48,652 bases of DNA from Dietzia aurantiaca (GTDB lineage Bacteria; Actinomycetota; Actinomycetes; Mycobacteriales; Mycobacteriaceae), in the NCBI RefSeq assembly GCF_021033825.1, contig NZ_JAIFXZ010000023.1:1-48652 (forward strand), given 5' to 3'. The notes under the pieces were generated by a model. That model made no database searches. It worked only from the letters and a program-made list of their open reading frames with translations, and was not told the origin of the DNA. A program made the translations under genes and the position numbers. Shown piece by piece: positions 8,275 to 16,075 of the stretch. The stretch's first letter is position 1. Each line of letters begins with the position of its first letter.

Positions 8275-9210
8275 TCAAGGGTGCCGTATGTCCGGGGGCT
8301 CATGATCTCGGTGGAACCCGGTCTCGAGCTGGAAGGTGGCGTGCTCGATATGGAAATGCTCGGCGACACAATGACGCACTGTCTCGAGGATTTGCGGGGC
8401 ATGACCGTCCTCGAAGCACTCATCGTCAAGGACGATATGGGCGGACAGCGTGGGAAGCCCGGTCGCGACGGTCGAAGCGTGGAGGTCGTGGACCTCCCGT
8501 ACATGGTCGATCGCAAGGATGTGGGCTCGGACCTGGTCGAGGTCAAGACCGGCAGGCGTGAACTCCATCAGGACGTGGGTGGTCTCCCGGATCAGCAGGA
8601 CCGCCCGGGGAATGATCATCAGTGCGATCGCGACAGCAGCGATAGTATCGGCACGCTGGAACCCAGTGGTCATGATGAGCACGGCTGAGACGATCACCGC
8701 CAGCGTTCCCAGCGCATCCATGAGAACCTCCAGGAACGCGGCACGCATGTTGAAGTTCGCACCGCGGCTCGACGCGAGCACGAGCGCGGCGGCGACATTG
8801 AGGGCCAACGCGACGACACCGAAGATCAGCAGCTCTGCGCCCGCGACCTCTGGCGGATTGGACCAACGCTGGACAGCTTCGACCAGGGCGTAGACGCTGA
8901 CGCCGGCCAGCAGCAGCGCCTGGCCGAGGGCCGCTAGCACTTCGATGCGGCGAAAACCCCAGGTTCGCCGCTTGTCGGAGGGACGAACCATCAGGATCGC
9001 CGCGACGAGTGCGACGAGCAACCCGATGGAATCGGTCAACGAGTGGACGACGTCGACGAGCAGTGCGAGGCTGCCGGTGATCCAGGCGCCGACGCCCTGG
9101 GCGAGGACGATGGAGAATACGAGCGCGAAGGCGATGCCGAGCTTTCGGCGAAAATCCGGTGCCGTCGCGGCTTCGTCGGCACTCGGTCCGTGACTGTGTC
9201 CAGCACTCAT
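8275..9210 (-). CDS. czcD: CDF-family Zn/Cd/Co efflux transporter (CzcD/ZitB type)
   Basis: A 311-aa cation diffusion facilitator with six predicted membrane helices and a C-terminal cytoplasmic domain. Helix 2 carries HxxxD (His56, Asp60 in DVVHSLTD); the paired helix 5 site reads ExxxD (Glu161, Asp165), as in many Gram-positive CzcD proteins, where E. coli ZitB has HxxxD. The N-terminus GHSHG is a typical CDF metal-binding start. I chose the ATG at 9210 because it gives that standard start and has a purine-rich GGAGAAGAGG upstream. An upstream ATG at 9267 overlaps the ArsR stop (ATGA) and would add 19 residues; it cannot be excluded. The gene is co-transcribed with the ArsR repressor. Confidence 0.9.
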   Translation of the reverse strand: MSAGHSHGPSADEAATAPDFRRKLGIAFALVFSIVLAQGVGAWITGSLALLVDVVHSLTDSIGLLVALVAAILMVRPSDKRRTWGFRRIEVLAALGQALLLAGVSVYALVEAVQRWSNPPEVAGAELLIFGVVALALNVAAALVLASSRGANFNMRAAFLEVLMDALGTLAVIVSAVLIMTTGFQRADTIAAVAIALMIIPRAVLLIRETTHVLMEFTPAGLDLDQVRAHILAIDHVREVHDLHASTVATGLPTLSAHIVLDDECFEDGHAPQILETVRHCVAEHFHIEHATFQLETGFHRDHEPPDIRHP

Positions 9211-9263
9211 GATGGGCTCAACCTCTTCTCCACTGGTGAATGACTGCAGCGATCGGGGCACAC

Positions 9264-9665
9264 TCATGTCAGTTCCAGGCCGCTCAGCTCGTCGCGATCA
9301 TGGCGATCGCGGTGCTCACGCAGCGAAAGCGAGACACCCGATGCACTCAGCAGCACCGCCGCGGACTCGACCAGGGCCTCCAACCGAGTTGGATCGGCCA
9401 ACGCGAACCAGGACGCTCTACCTTCGGTCCGGAGCGTCACAAGTCCGCAGTCCCGAAGGCAGGCAAGATGCTTACTCACCGTGGACTGCGCCAAGTGCAT
9501 ATGGTCGACCAAATCCCTCACCCGGTGTTCGCCACTAACTAGATGTTCGAGTATCGCCAACCGGGTCGGCTCCGCCAGGGCATGGAACAGTGCCGCGTAC
9601 ACACTGCGATCTTCTAGCTGGAGAGATTCGTTGGTCGACGCATCAGAGTTCATCAGAATCGCCAT
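9264..9665 (-). CDS. ArsR/SmtB-family metal-responsive repressor
   Basis: A 133-aa winged-helix regulator with the recognition helix AQSTVSKHLACLRDCG and a histidine-rich C-terminal segment (REHRDRHDRDE) of the kind that forms the Zn/Ni/Co site in NmtR, KmtR and CzrA relatives. It presumably represses itself and the adjacent CDF exporter; KmtR of M. tuberculosis likewise controls a CDF gene. The first ATG (9665) lies inside a near-perfect palindrome that also contains a GATAAT -10-like hexamer, so translation is probably leaderless or begins at the ATG four codons later (9653). Confidence 0.85.
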   Translation of the reverse strand: MAILMNSDASTNESLQLEDRSVYAALFHALAEPTRLAILEHLVSGEHRVRDLVDHMHLAQSTVSKHLACLRDCGLVTLRTEGRASWFALADPTRLEALVESAAVLLSASGVSLSLREHRDRHDRDELSGLELT

Positions 9666-9690
9666 ATGGCGATATTATCACCATATGGCG
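9660..9690. promoter_or_regulatory. 31-bp palindromic operator of the ArsR-CDF operon
   Basis: The 31 bases read almost identically on both strands: 14 of 15 base pairs of the arms match around a single central T. Each outer arm is CGCCATATGG. CATATG elements of this sort are typical of SmtB/NmtR/KmtR operators. On the gene strand the centre contains GATAAT, so repressor bound here would cover both the -10 box and the first start codon. Confidence 0.75.
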
Positions 9691-10450
9691 TTGTTCGCGT
9701 CCGGGGCGGCATGCCGCCGCACTGGGCAGGGAGAAACTATGCAGTCGCCACTTCAATCACGCCGAAGGTGCCGACCCTTGCCACTCTCATCCAGATATCT
9801 TCATCACCCGTCAGGAACGAGATCACTCTCGAACCCCGCCCACCCAATCTCATCTGACGATCCTCCACTGCGACACACTTGGGCACGCTCCGATCAATGC
9901 TTCCCCCTGTCGGAGCGTTGCGCAGACGTGTCGCACCAGCAAGTCGCACGAAGTACGACCACGTGCGACACACGAATCCGGTGCGCTCTCCCGCCAACTC
10001 GCCCCGGGCCGGCGATGATGCCCTCCAACAAGCGGCCCCCGACGGGCTCTCGAGCAGCGCCGAGAACCAGACGTTATGACAAGTAAAAGGTGTCGAGGTG
10101 TCGATTGTGCGAACTCGACACCTCCCCGAATGGCTCGCAGCTCGTTCGAACTCGGGCTGCGCCTGACCTGCGAGCAGGTGCGCATCGCGCAGATGATCCG
10201 AGGTCTGTCCGACATGGCGAACCCGGGCCGCAGACAGTATGCGAACTACTGCTCTGACCTGCGGTCCTTCATCAGGATTCGCATTTCCTGCGACACATTC
10301 GCAAATTCTGCGAAGCACATAAAAATCAGCCGGAACCCAAACCCGCCCCCACTCCCAGGGTCGGCGTAAAGGAAGCCGTGCGCCATGGCGTCTTGGCCGG
10401 GCCACAGCCGGGAACTCGACACCTCGCAACCCGGCACTTGATCAGTAGGC
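9691..10450. other. Region with no recognised gene; contains GGTGTCGA repeats
   Basis: About 760 bases between the ArsR gene and the broken thioesterase gene. Frames open on both strands, but none shows a domain I recognise or a good ribosome-binding site. The only clear structure is the set of GGTGTCGA repeats described separately. The stretch may be debris from rearrangement. Confidence 0.4.
10089..10124. repeat. Tandem and inverted GGTGTCGA repeats (second locus at 10412-10425)
   Basis: GGTGTCGA occurs twice in tandem (10089-10096, 10097-10104) and then in inverse orientation at 10115-10122, giving a 10-bp-arm inverted repeat (10095-10104 with 10115-10124) around a 10-base spacer. The 14-mer GAACTCGACACCTC at 10111-10124 is repeated at 10412-10425, about 25 bases before the thioesterase remnant. 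It could be an operator, a recombinase site or the scar of a rearrangement. Confidence 0.55.
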
Positions 10451-10860
10451 GTGGTGGGCGCGACTGGACCAGAGAACCCGAATGGACATTTCCTCTCGGT
10501 ACGGCGTGACGGAGACGGCGTCGTCGCACACCACCAGTTCGACCAGCGTCACGTTGGGGCACCCGGCATTGCACACGGCGGCGCGGTAGCGACCGTGATT
10601 GACGACCTATTCGGCTTCTTGCTGTATTCGGTCGGCGAGCTCGCCGTGACGCGCCGTCTCGCGCTCGACTATCTTGCGCCAGCATTACTCGACACCCCGT
10701 ACATCCTGCGCGTGCAGTTCGGTCTCGCGATGGCCGGAAATTGGACCTTAGGTCCACGATGGAGGATGCAGAGGGCCGGACTGTTATTACTGCCACTGCC
10801 CTGTTCATCGCGGTCGAGGTTGAACACTTTTTGCAGTCACAGAGAAACTCGAGGACTTAG
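10451..10860 (+). pseudogene. PaaI/hotdog-family acyl-CoA thioesterase, frameshifted
   Basis: From the GTG at 10451 the frame encodes a typical actinobacterial PaaI-like hotdog thioesterase: GPENPNG, then GAPGIAHGGAVATVIDD (the conserved helix with His-Gly-Gly), LDYLAPALLD and up to QFGL. Near 10729-10735 similarity moves to another frame, continuing DGRKLDLRSTMEDAEGRTV and ending with FIAVEVEHFLQSQ and a TAG at 10858-10860. Loss of one base would explain the shift. As it stands the product lacks its second half. The N-terminus may also be shortened, since related proteins often begin with a CFGCG segment absent here. Confidence 0.75.
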
Positions 10861-10950
10861 GCCAAACTCACCGCCGCGGGAGGCCACCTCCGAGTCGGCG
10901 ACCTCGGCGGCGAGCGGTCCCACCTATCGAACAACAAGGACCGCCTTGAT

Positions 10951-11640
10951 TCAGCAAGGTCCGCCGACGGCGCCTGGGCGGTTCAGATCGTGGCCGAACT
11001 CGGCCGGGATGGGTTTGTCTCCCTGCTTGCGGGCAGCAAGAAAATCATCAACAAGTTGCACGCATCCGTCGTGGTCGACCGTGCAGAGCCCAGTAAGGCG
11101 AGCGAACACGACGGGGCCCAGGAGTTGAACGATCGCGAAGGTGGTGTCGATGTTGCCGAGCTGTGCCTGTACGTCAGGCTGTGTGAGGATGCGGTCAAAG
11201 GGCTGCCGGTACTCCTCGATGACTCGACTGCGCAGTGAGGTGATCGCGGCCGAATCGGCAGGATCGCCGCCGACTGATCCGATTGACAGCCAAGCCAGAG
11301 TCGTAATGTTCAGCGGCGCCTGGTCAATCAGGTCGGCTTGGGCCGTGAGAAGCGCGATGAGTTGGTCTCGTACCGACCCACTGTCGGCAGAGACCTCGAC
11401 GCGAGGCAACAGCCGCTCGAAGGTCGCCGCAAGCAACTGGGCGGTCCCGCCGAAATGCCGATAGAGCGTGGCCCGCGCAACCTTTGACATTCGAGTGACC
11501 GCCTCGACGGTAACCGCCTCTACACCACCAGTGCTCAGGAGATGCGTGGCAGCGTCGAGCAATCGTTTTCGTGAGCGCAGCAGTCGCGGATCGAGCTGAT
11601 CGTCGTCCGTAGCGGGCCGGTCAGCACTCCAGTCGTTCAC
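10951..11640 (-). CDS. TetR-family repressor
   Basis: A 229-aa TetR regulator with an N-terminal helix-turn-helix (about 22-68; VEAVTRMSKVARATLYRHFG) and a helical ligand-binding domain ending in a TetR_C-like segment. The GTG start has a strong GAAGGGGAGAG ribosome-binding site. It is divergent from the MFS exporter gene (start-to-start distance about 117 bases), the usual arrangement for a repressor of a drug pump. Inducer unknown. The 3' end reaches towards the broken thioesterase gene on the other strand. Confidence 0.88.
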   Translation of the reverse strand: MNDWSADRPATDDDQLDPRLLRSRKRLLDAATHLLSTGGVEAVTVEAVTRMSKVARATLYRHFGGTAQLLAATFERLLPRVEVSADSGSVRDQLIALLTAQADLIDQAPLNITTLAWLSIGSVGGDPADSAAITSLRSRVIEEYRQPFDRILTQPDVQAQLGNIDTTFAIVQLLGPVVFARLTGLCTVDHDGCVQLVDDFLAARKQGDKPIPAEFGHDLNRPGAVGGPC

Positions 11641-11757
11641 GCTCTCCCCTTCGGCCGACGGTCACTTCTCGTCCAAGCTAACCTGTCCAGCCAGCCGGAT
11701 ACTGTGATACTACTTGTCTCAGACCAAGACCGATCATCTCACAGCAAGGGGCCGGCG

Positions 11758-13329
11758 ATGCACTCACCCCAACAGACCATCACCGAGTCATCCCGGTGGA
11801 CCCGAGCCGAATGGTGGATGCTCACGGTGTCGTGCCTAGCCGTGGCGTTGGTGGTCGCGGCCATGGCCGCGCTGTATTCGGCATTACCGGAGATTGCGGT
11901 AGAGACTGGAGCGACGCAAGCCCAGCTGACCTGGATCGTCGACGGCTACACGCTGGTACTGGCGTGCCTGGTCCTGCCCGCTGGAGCGATCGGTGACCGC
12001 TATGGCAGACGCGCAGTTCTCGTAATAGGCCTGGCGATATTCACCATGGCATCCGCACTTCCCCTGCTGCTGTCTGACCCGGCCTGGTTGATCGCTGCGC
12101 GAGCGATTGCCGGGGCGGGCGCTGCACTGGTAATGCCCTCGACGCTATCGATTCTGACTGCTGGTTTCGCCGCCGTTCATCGCGGCCGAGCAGTAGGTGT
12201 GTGGGCTGGAGTCGCCGGCTCCGGAGCAGTGTTAGGCATCCTCGGCGCCGGGGTGCTGCTTGAGCGCTGGTCGTGGGTGTCGGTATTTGTCGGACTGACC
12301 GCAGCGGGAGCCCTACTGGCCGCGCTGGCATGCACGATCGCTGAGTCCAGCCAGCATGATCACCCTCCCGTGGACTGGGTGGGCGCGGCGGCAGCTGCAG
12401 TCGCGGTTGCGGGAATCGTATTCGCCACGATCGAGTTTCCCGCGCGGGGCTGGGCCGACCCGATCGTTCTCGCCAGCGCCGGGGCCGGCATGTTGGCGAC
12501 AGCCTTTTTTATCCTGATTGAGCTGCGATCCTCGGCCCCCTTGTTGGATGTTCGGTTGTTCGCCAAGCGCGGCTTCAGCGCCGGCTCGTTGTCGGTGGCC
12601 ATCCAATTCTTGGTCACTTTCGGGGTATTCCTACTCCTGGTGCAGTACCTGCAACTGATCCTGGGATACGGACCGCTGGCCTCGGCGTTGGGATTGGTGC
12701 CGATGACGGTCCCCCTGATCGTGATCTCTGTGATCGCCCCCCGACTGTCACAGCGATTTGGACTACGAGTGATGACCGTCGCCGGTCTGGTGACCATCGC
12801 AGTTGGCCTGATGCTGGTCAGCCGGATGACCGTCGACGCACGTTACCTCGACCTGCTATGGCCGCTGTTGATCATGAGCGCAGGGCTCGGACTATGCACA
12901 GCCCCAGCGACCTACGCGATCATCGCCGAAACTCCGGAGAGCAAACACGGGGTCGCCGCCGCAGTCAACGATGCGGCCCGCGAGATCGGCGCTGCGATGG
13001 GGATCGCAGTGGCCGGCAGTGTGCTGGCCGCCGGATACACCCGCCACATCCAACCCGCCCTGCCTCAGTTACCCGAACCTGCCCGCGGTCCGGTCTCCGA
13101 CTCCCTGGCCGCCGCCCTAGAGATCGCCGCACAAGCCGGACCAATGGCGCAACCATTGGTCGACTACGCCAAAGAGGCATTTGTCAACGGCAGCAGTCAG
13201 GCCACACTTACGTTGGCAATCCTCACCGCCGCAGCCGCAGTCTTGCTAGCGATCCTTGCCCCTGGCACTGCTCCGCGTGACCACAAGACCAGTTCCACAG
13301 CACCGGCACACCGGGACAGCGTCGGATAG
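11758..13329 (+). CDS. MFS drug exporter, DHA2 (14-helix) family
   Basis: A 523-aa major facilitator with about 14 hydrophobic helices. Motif A is present between helices 2 and 3 (GAIGDRYGRRAVL, about residues 74-87) and the acidic DxxW motif near helix 1-2 reads WIVDGYTL. This is the QacA/EmrB/LfrA class of proton-coupled multidrug exporters. The ATG at 11758 is chosen for its AAGGGG ribosome-binding site and family-typical N-terminus; an upstream GTG at 11704 would add 18 residues reaching into the promoter region. Probably controlled by the divergent TetR protein. Confidence 0.9.
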   Translation: MHSPQQTITESSRWTRAEWWMLTVSCLAVALVVAAMAALYSALPEIAVETGATQAQLTWIVDGYTLVLACLVLPAGAIGDRYGRRAVLVIGLAIFTMASALPLLLSDPAWLIAARAIAGAGAALVMPSTLSILTAGFAAVHRGRAVGVWAGVAGSGAVLGILGAGVLLERWSWVSVFVGLTAAGALLAALACTIAESSQHDHPPVDWVGAAAAAVAVAGIVFATIEFPARGWADPIVLASAGAGMLATAFFILIELRSSAPLLDVRLFAKRGFSAGSLSVAIQFLVTFGVFLLLVQYLQLILGYGPLASALGLVPMTVPLIVISVIAPRLSQRFGLRVMTVAGLVTIAVGLMLVSRMTVDARYLDLLWPLLIMSAGLGLCTAPATYAIIAETPESKHGVAAAVNDAAREIGAAMGIAVAGSVLAAGYTRHIQPALPQLPEPARGPVSDSLAAALEIAAQAGPMAQPLVDYAKEAFVNGSSQATLTLAILTAAAAVLLAILAPGTAPRDHKTSSTAPAHRDSVG

Positions 13330-13460
13330 GTGGCCCGTCCGGCTTCCGGCTGCACTGACTCGTGCCTGGAGAAACTGCGCAAGGTCAGCAAGAACCGCGG
13401 TCCCTCCCGAGTGCCGAATCTCGGCGGTCGAGCCGCTGTGGCTAGCGATACCCACCATCT

Positions 13461-14273
13461 TCAGGGCGGGGGCCAGTGGCTGGTGCGTCCACGCCCGCCC
13501 GCTTCAACGCGCTGTAGTGCGCGGTAGAGCGTGGATCGGCCAACTCCGAGATTGCGGGCGATCACTGATGGCCCCTCCCCTGCCTCGATGCGGGCCCGGG
13601 CTTTGTCGACCTGCTCGGCGGTCAGGACTCGCTTACGACCCTTGTACTTGCCCTTCGCCTTAGCGATGGCAATGCCCTCGGCCTGACGTTCACGAATGAT
13701 GGCCCGCTCGAACTCGGCGAACGCCCCGAGCAGCGAGAGCATCAGATCGGCTCGAGGATCTTGGGCGCCGGCGGCGTAGGTAGCCCGTTCATGGACAAAC
13801 TCCACACTCGCGCCCTTGGCAGTGACCTCACCAACGATCTGCTTGAGATCGACCAGGGAACGAGCGAGTCTGTCCATTGACGCGACCACCAGCTCGTCAC
13901 CGTCCCGGAGATACCTAATGCACTCTTCGAGCTTCACGCGATCGGCACGCGAGCGAGCGGACTGTTTCTCGACGTAGACCCGGTCGCACTCCCCCACCGC
14001 CTCGAGCTGACGCGCCTCATTCTGATCCGCAGCCGACACCCGCACATACGCCACCCTCTGCCCGCGCGGACGCGAGGCCCGGCGAACCGACGTCGGATCC
14101 GGCTTCGGCTTCTCCTCGACGATGTTCTCCGAGTCCGTTGACTCCACCCGAAGGCTCCAGTCCAACTCGTCTCGGCGACGGAACCGAGTCCGCATCTTCC
14201 CGCGGCTGACGATGAGCACCTCCTCGCCACCGTCACCCGAACGGTCAAGCAATGTCCCGATCCGATCAGCCAC
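13461..14273 (-). CDS. Serine recombinase (resolvase/invertase family)
   Basis: The catalytic domain begins at AYVRVSAADQ with the nucleophile serine at residue 80 of the 270-aa form. SMDRLARSL and the long E-helix (LLGAFAEFERAIIRERQAEGI) follow, then a C-terminal Hin-type helix-turn-helix (PSVIARNLGVGRSTLYRAL). The GTG at 14273 has a good AAAGGG ribosome-binding site; a TTG at 14321 would extend it by 16 residues. Even so the protein carries about 75 residues before the catalytic domain, unusual for a resolvase and without a recognisable motif. No Tn3 transposase gene is present, so it may serve plasmid multimer resolution or be a leftover from a transposon. Its recombination site is not identified. 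Confidence 0.88.
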   Translation of the reverse strand: MADRIGTLLDRSGDGGEEVLIVSRGKMRTRFRRRDELDWSLRVESTDSENIVEEKPKPDPTSVRRASRPRGQRVAYVRVSAADQNEARQLEAVGECDRVYVEKQSARSRADRVKLEECIRYLRDGDELVVASMDRLARSLVDLKQIVGEVTAKGASVEFVHERATYAAGAQDPRADLMLSLLGAFAEFERAIIRERQAEGIAIAKAKGKYKGRKRVLTAEQVDKARARIEAGEGPSVIARNLGVGRSTLYRALQRVEAGGRGRTSHWPPP

Positions 14274-14635
14274 CAGAAGACCCTTTCGCCGAGCAGATGT
14301 ATCAATACACCCTAGACCCAACGGGACGACGTTTCATAAATAGCAAAACACACCCTGCGACACAGCGCCGATGGCGGCCTCTCGGCCGTCCCGCACGGGT
14401 GTACCCAAAAGGGACGAGGCGGAGCCTCACGTGCCGACGATGTGAACCGAACCGCTATCTGGCGGATGTCTCCGGCGCCAGGTGGCGGTGGAGTGCTCCG
14501 GAAGCTCACACTTTCCGCACAAACGCCGATAGGTCCCGCCAGATGCGCGACTCCGGCGGACGCACGGGAACTGAGGTAGTTCCTCAGTAGTGAACGCCGG
14601 ACGCAACTGGCTCAGGAGTGCGTGCGAACGACGAC

Positions 14636-14664
14636 GTGACAATGCTCCGCAGTTTGGATAACAT
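14636..14664 (+). promoter_or_regulatory. Sigma-70-like promoter with no obvious gene
   Basis: GTGACA (14636-14641) and TAACAT (14659-14664) are separated by exactly 17 bases, a good housekeeping-type promoter by actinobacterial standards. Transcription would begin near 14671. A T-tract terminator follows about 90 bases on, with no conserved gene between. Confidence 0.5.
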
Positions 14665-14670
14665 ACAGGT

Positions 14671-14760
14671 GAGCAATGAGTCGGCCCTCTGGGCTTACGC
14701 CCCGACAGTCGGCCAGGCCCCTAGGTGTAGCTACGGCAGCCAGGGGCTGCTCTTTTTTTA
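14671..14760 (+). ncRNA. Candidate small RNA, about 90 nt
   Basis: The stretch between the promoter and the terminator can fold: GTCG pairs with CGAC around an inner GGGC-TTAC-GCCC hairpin (about 14691-14705), followed by the terminator stem. A short open frame begins at the ATG at 14676 behind AGGTGAG but reads through the terminator, so a peptide is less likely than an RNA. The 3' end abuts, in antisense orientation, the 3' end of the DUF3800 gene. Function unknown. Confidence 0.35.
14735..14760 (+). terminator. Intrinsic terminator
   Basis: GCAGCC-AGG-GGCTGC (stem 14736-14741 with 14745-14750) followed by TCTTTTTTT on the + strand. It is one of the few classical stem plus U-tract terminators in this GC-rich window. 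No annotated + strand gene precedes it, which is why a small RNA is proposed. Confidence 0.65.
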
Positions 14761-14768
14761 CACCTCAT

Positions 14769-15458
14769 CTAGTCCCCGGCCTCAAGAAAATGCACTTGAG
14801 GCTTCACGATCTCGAAGAGCTCGTCGGTTCCGTCTGTGTGAGTGATGGTTCGGCGGAACGCGGATGACACGAGATCTGGAAGCCACAGCAGCCGCTCGGC
14901 ACTTGGAGAGGTCTGCAGGAGTCGCGTGTTTCGTGGGACTCGATTTTCGCGGATCAGTTCTTTGTGGTTCTTGTCATCCTTATTCCGGAAGTTGCTCTGG
15001 TTGCGCTCTTCGAGGATGAGCAACTCTATAGGGCTCCAACTGCCGGCTCGGCCAGCGGCGAGTTCTTCCGCTAACGATCGATAGCAGGCGCGACGAGCGT
15101 CTTCTGCATCATGGTCGACAGGGTCTACGGACACCTGATGGGCAATCACGCAGGTCTCCTTCCCGTCAGCGAGATACCCGAGCATGTCCTCAGTGGCCCG
15201 TCGCCCTCCTGCCGTGAGCAGAGCCTCGGTGGTGTGCCAGTGCGGCGAGCCCGCAATCTCGAGAAGCCCTCCACGCAACTCGTCCATGTCATCTTGAGCA
15301 ACAACAACCGCGGTGAAGAGGTAGAACGTCTTGCGGTGGTGCTCTATCGGGTCCGGCGCCTGATAGGACTCGTCGAGGTAGGCGACGTGACTCTTCGTTC
15401 GGCGGTACGCCTCGGCGACAATCGACGCCTTGCGGTCAGAGAAGCCCATCTGGGGCAT
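14769..15458 (-). CDS. DUF3800-like protein
   Basis: A 229-aa protein with the DUF3800 hallmark near its N-terminus: a beta strand ending AYLDESY (about 25-31), then a hydrophobic strand (FYLFTAVVV) and a C-terminal DLVSSAFRR segment, consistent with an RNase H-like fold. Acidic residues in LDES and ILEE could form a metal site. DUF3800 proteins are often found on mobile elements and next to defence genes; their activity is not established. It follows, on the same strand, a small membrane-protein gene by 105 bases. Confidence 0.7.
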   Translation of the reverse strand: MPQMGFSDRKASIVAEAYRRTKSHVAYLDESYQAPDPIEHHRKTFYLFTAVVVAQDDMDELRGGLLEIAGSPHWHTTEALLTAGGRRATEDMLGYLADGKETCVIAHQVSVDPVDHDAEDARRACYRSLAEELAAGRAGSWSPIELLILEERNQSNFRNKDDKNHKELIRENRVPRNTRLLQTSPSAERLLWLPDLVSSAFRRTITHTDGTDELFEIVKPQVHFLEAGD

Positions 15459-15563
15459 CTTAGACGCGCGCCGGCAGCACGCCTTCGACTTGGCCGCAAT
15501 GTAAACGACGACAACATTAGAACGGCAGACTTCTCCCTACGAGAGTGTTAGGTGCGATTTTTC

Positions 15564-15719
15564 CTAGTCGTCCTGCTTCTTCTTCGCCTCAATCAGTCGG
15601 ATGGCGCGTGCGTTAACGCGATCCGAGATCAAGGGAAGGAGGCGGAGCACAAAGTGCCCGGCCCCAAGGAGCAGGACGGCCGCGAGGTCCAGCTTGTCGA
15701 CGATGTCGAGAACCTGCAT
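15564..15719 (-). CDS. Small membrane protein, 51 aa
   Basis: Begins MQVLDIVDKLDL behind an ideal GGGGAGG ribosome-binding site with the start six to seven bases on. One hydrophobic helix (about 12-31) is followed by a basic tail ending EAKKKQDD. No family is recognised. It lies upstream of the DUF3800 gene in the same direction and downstream of a strong hairpin (15871-15891). Size and topology recall small membrane toxins or regulators, but nothing in the sequence shows that. Confidence 0.5.
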   Translation of the reverse strand: MQVLDIVDKLDLAAVLLLGAGHFVLRLLPLISDRVNARAIRLIEAKKKQDD

Positions 15720-15870
15720 ATCGCAACCTCCCCTCATGGTGGAGAGATGCCACACCTGGCCGATTGCCAGGCTGAGTGCCGCGGCCAGGTATTGGCCAGC
15801 GACCTGAATTGCGCCTAGGCGCGGGCTGCCAGCGTCATGGCCAGCAGGTTGCGGCGGGCGAAATGACGAA

Positions 15871-15894
15871 AACCCGGTCTGTGACCGGGTTTTT
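15871..15894. terminator. Stem-loop with T-tract, possibly a leader attenuator
   Basis: AACCCGGTC pairs with GACCGGGTT around a TGT loop (15871-15891), followed by more Ts on + and by TTTT on -. There is no + strand gene upstream to terminate. On the - strand it stands in the likely leader of the 51-aa gene, so it may limit read-through or act as an attenuator. Confidence 0.5.
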
Positions 15895-16075
15895 GAGCGC
15901 ACGAATCCGCAACAAGAGAAATATAGCATTTTCGACTGTCAGGCTCGGCGAATACTCTAAGCCCAGTCGTTGCGCGAGAATAGGCAGTCTCTAGCGGTGC
16001 GTCCACGAACTTCCCGACGGGGAATGAAGGACAATCGGAGCAACCCCACCGCTTGCATCCTGAAAGGTTGCTCAC

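Noticed and set aside
9737-10429. 230-aa protein on the - strand
   Set aside because: No domain, no ribosome-binding site and arginine/proline-rich composition typical of GC-rich shadow frames.
10451-11128. 225-aa novel protein
   Set aside because: Only the first part has family similarity; the rest is the out-of-frame continuation of a broken thioesterase gene running into TetR antisense.
13461-14321. Complete Tn3-family transposon
   Set aside because: A resolvase-like gene is present but there is no TnpA and no terminal inverted repeats could be found nearby.
15111-15551. + strand frame opposite the DUF3800 gene
   Set aside because: Antisense shadow of a gene with a recognisable LDES motif.
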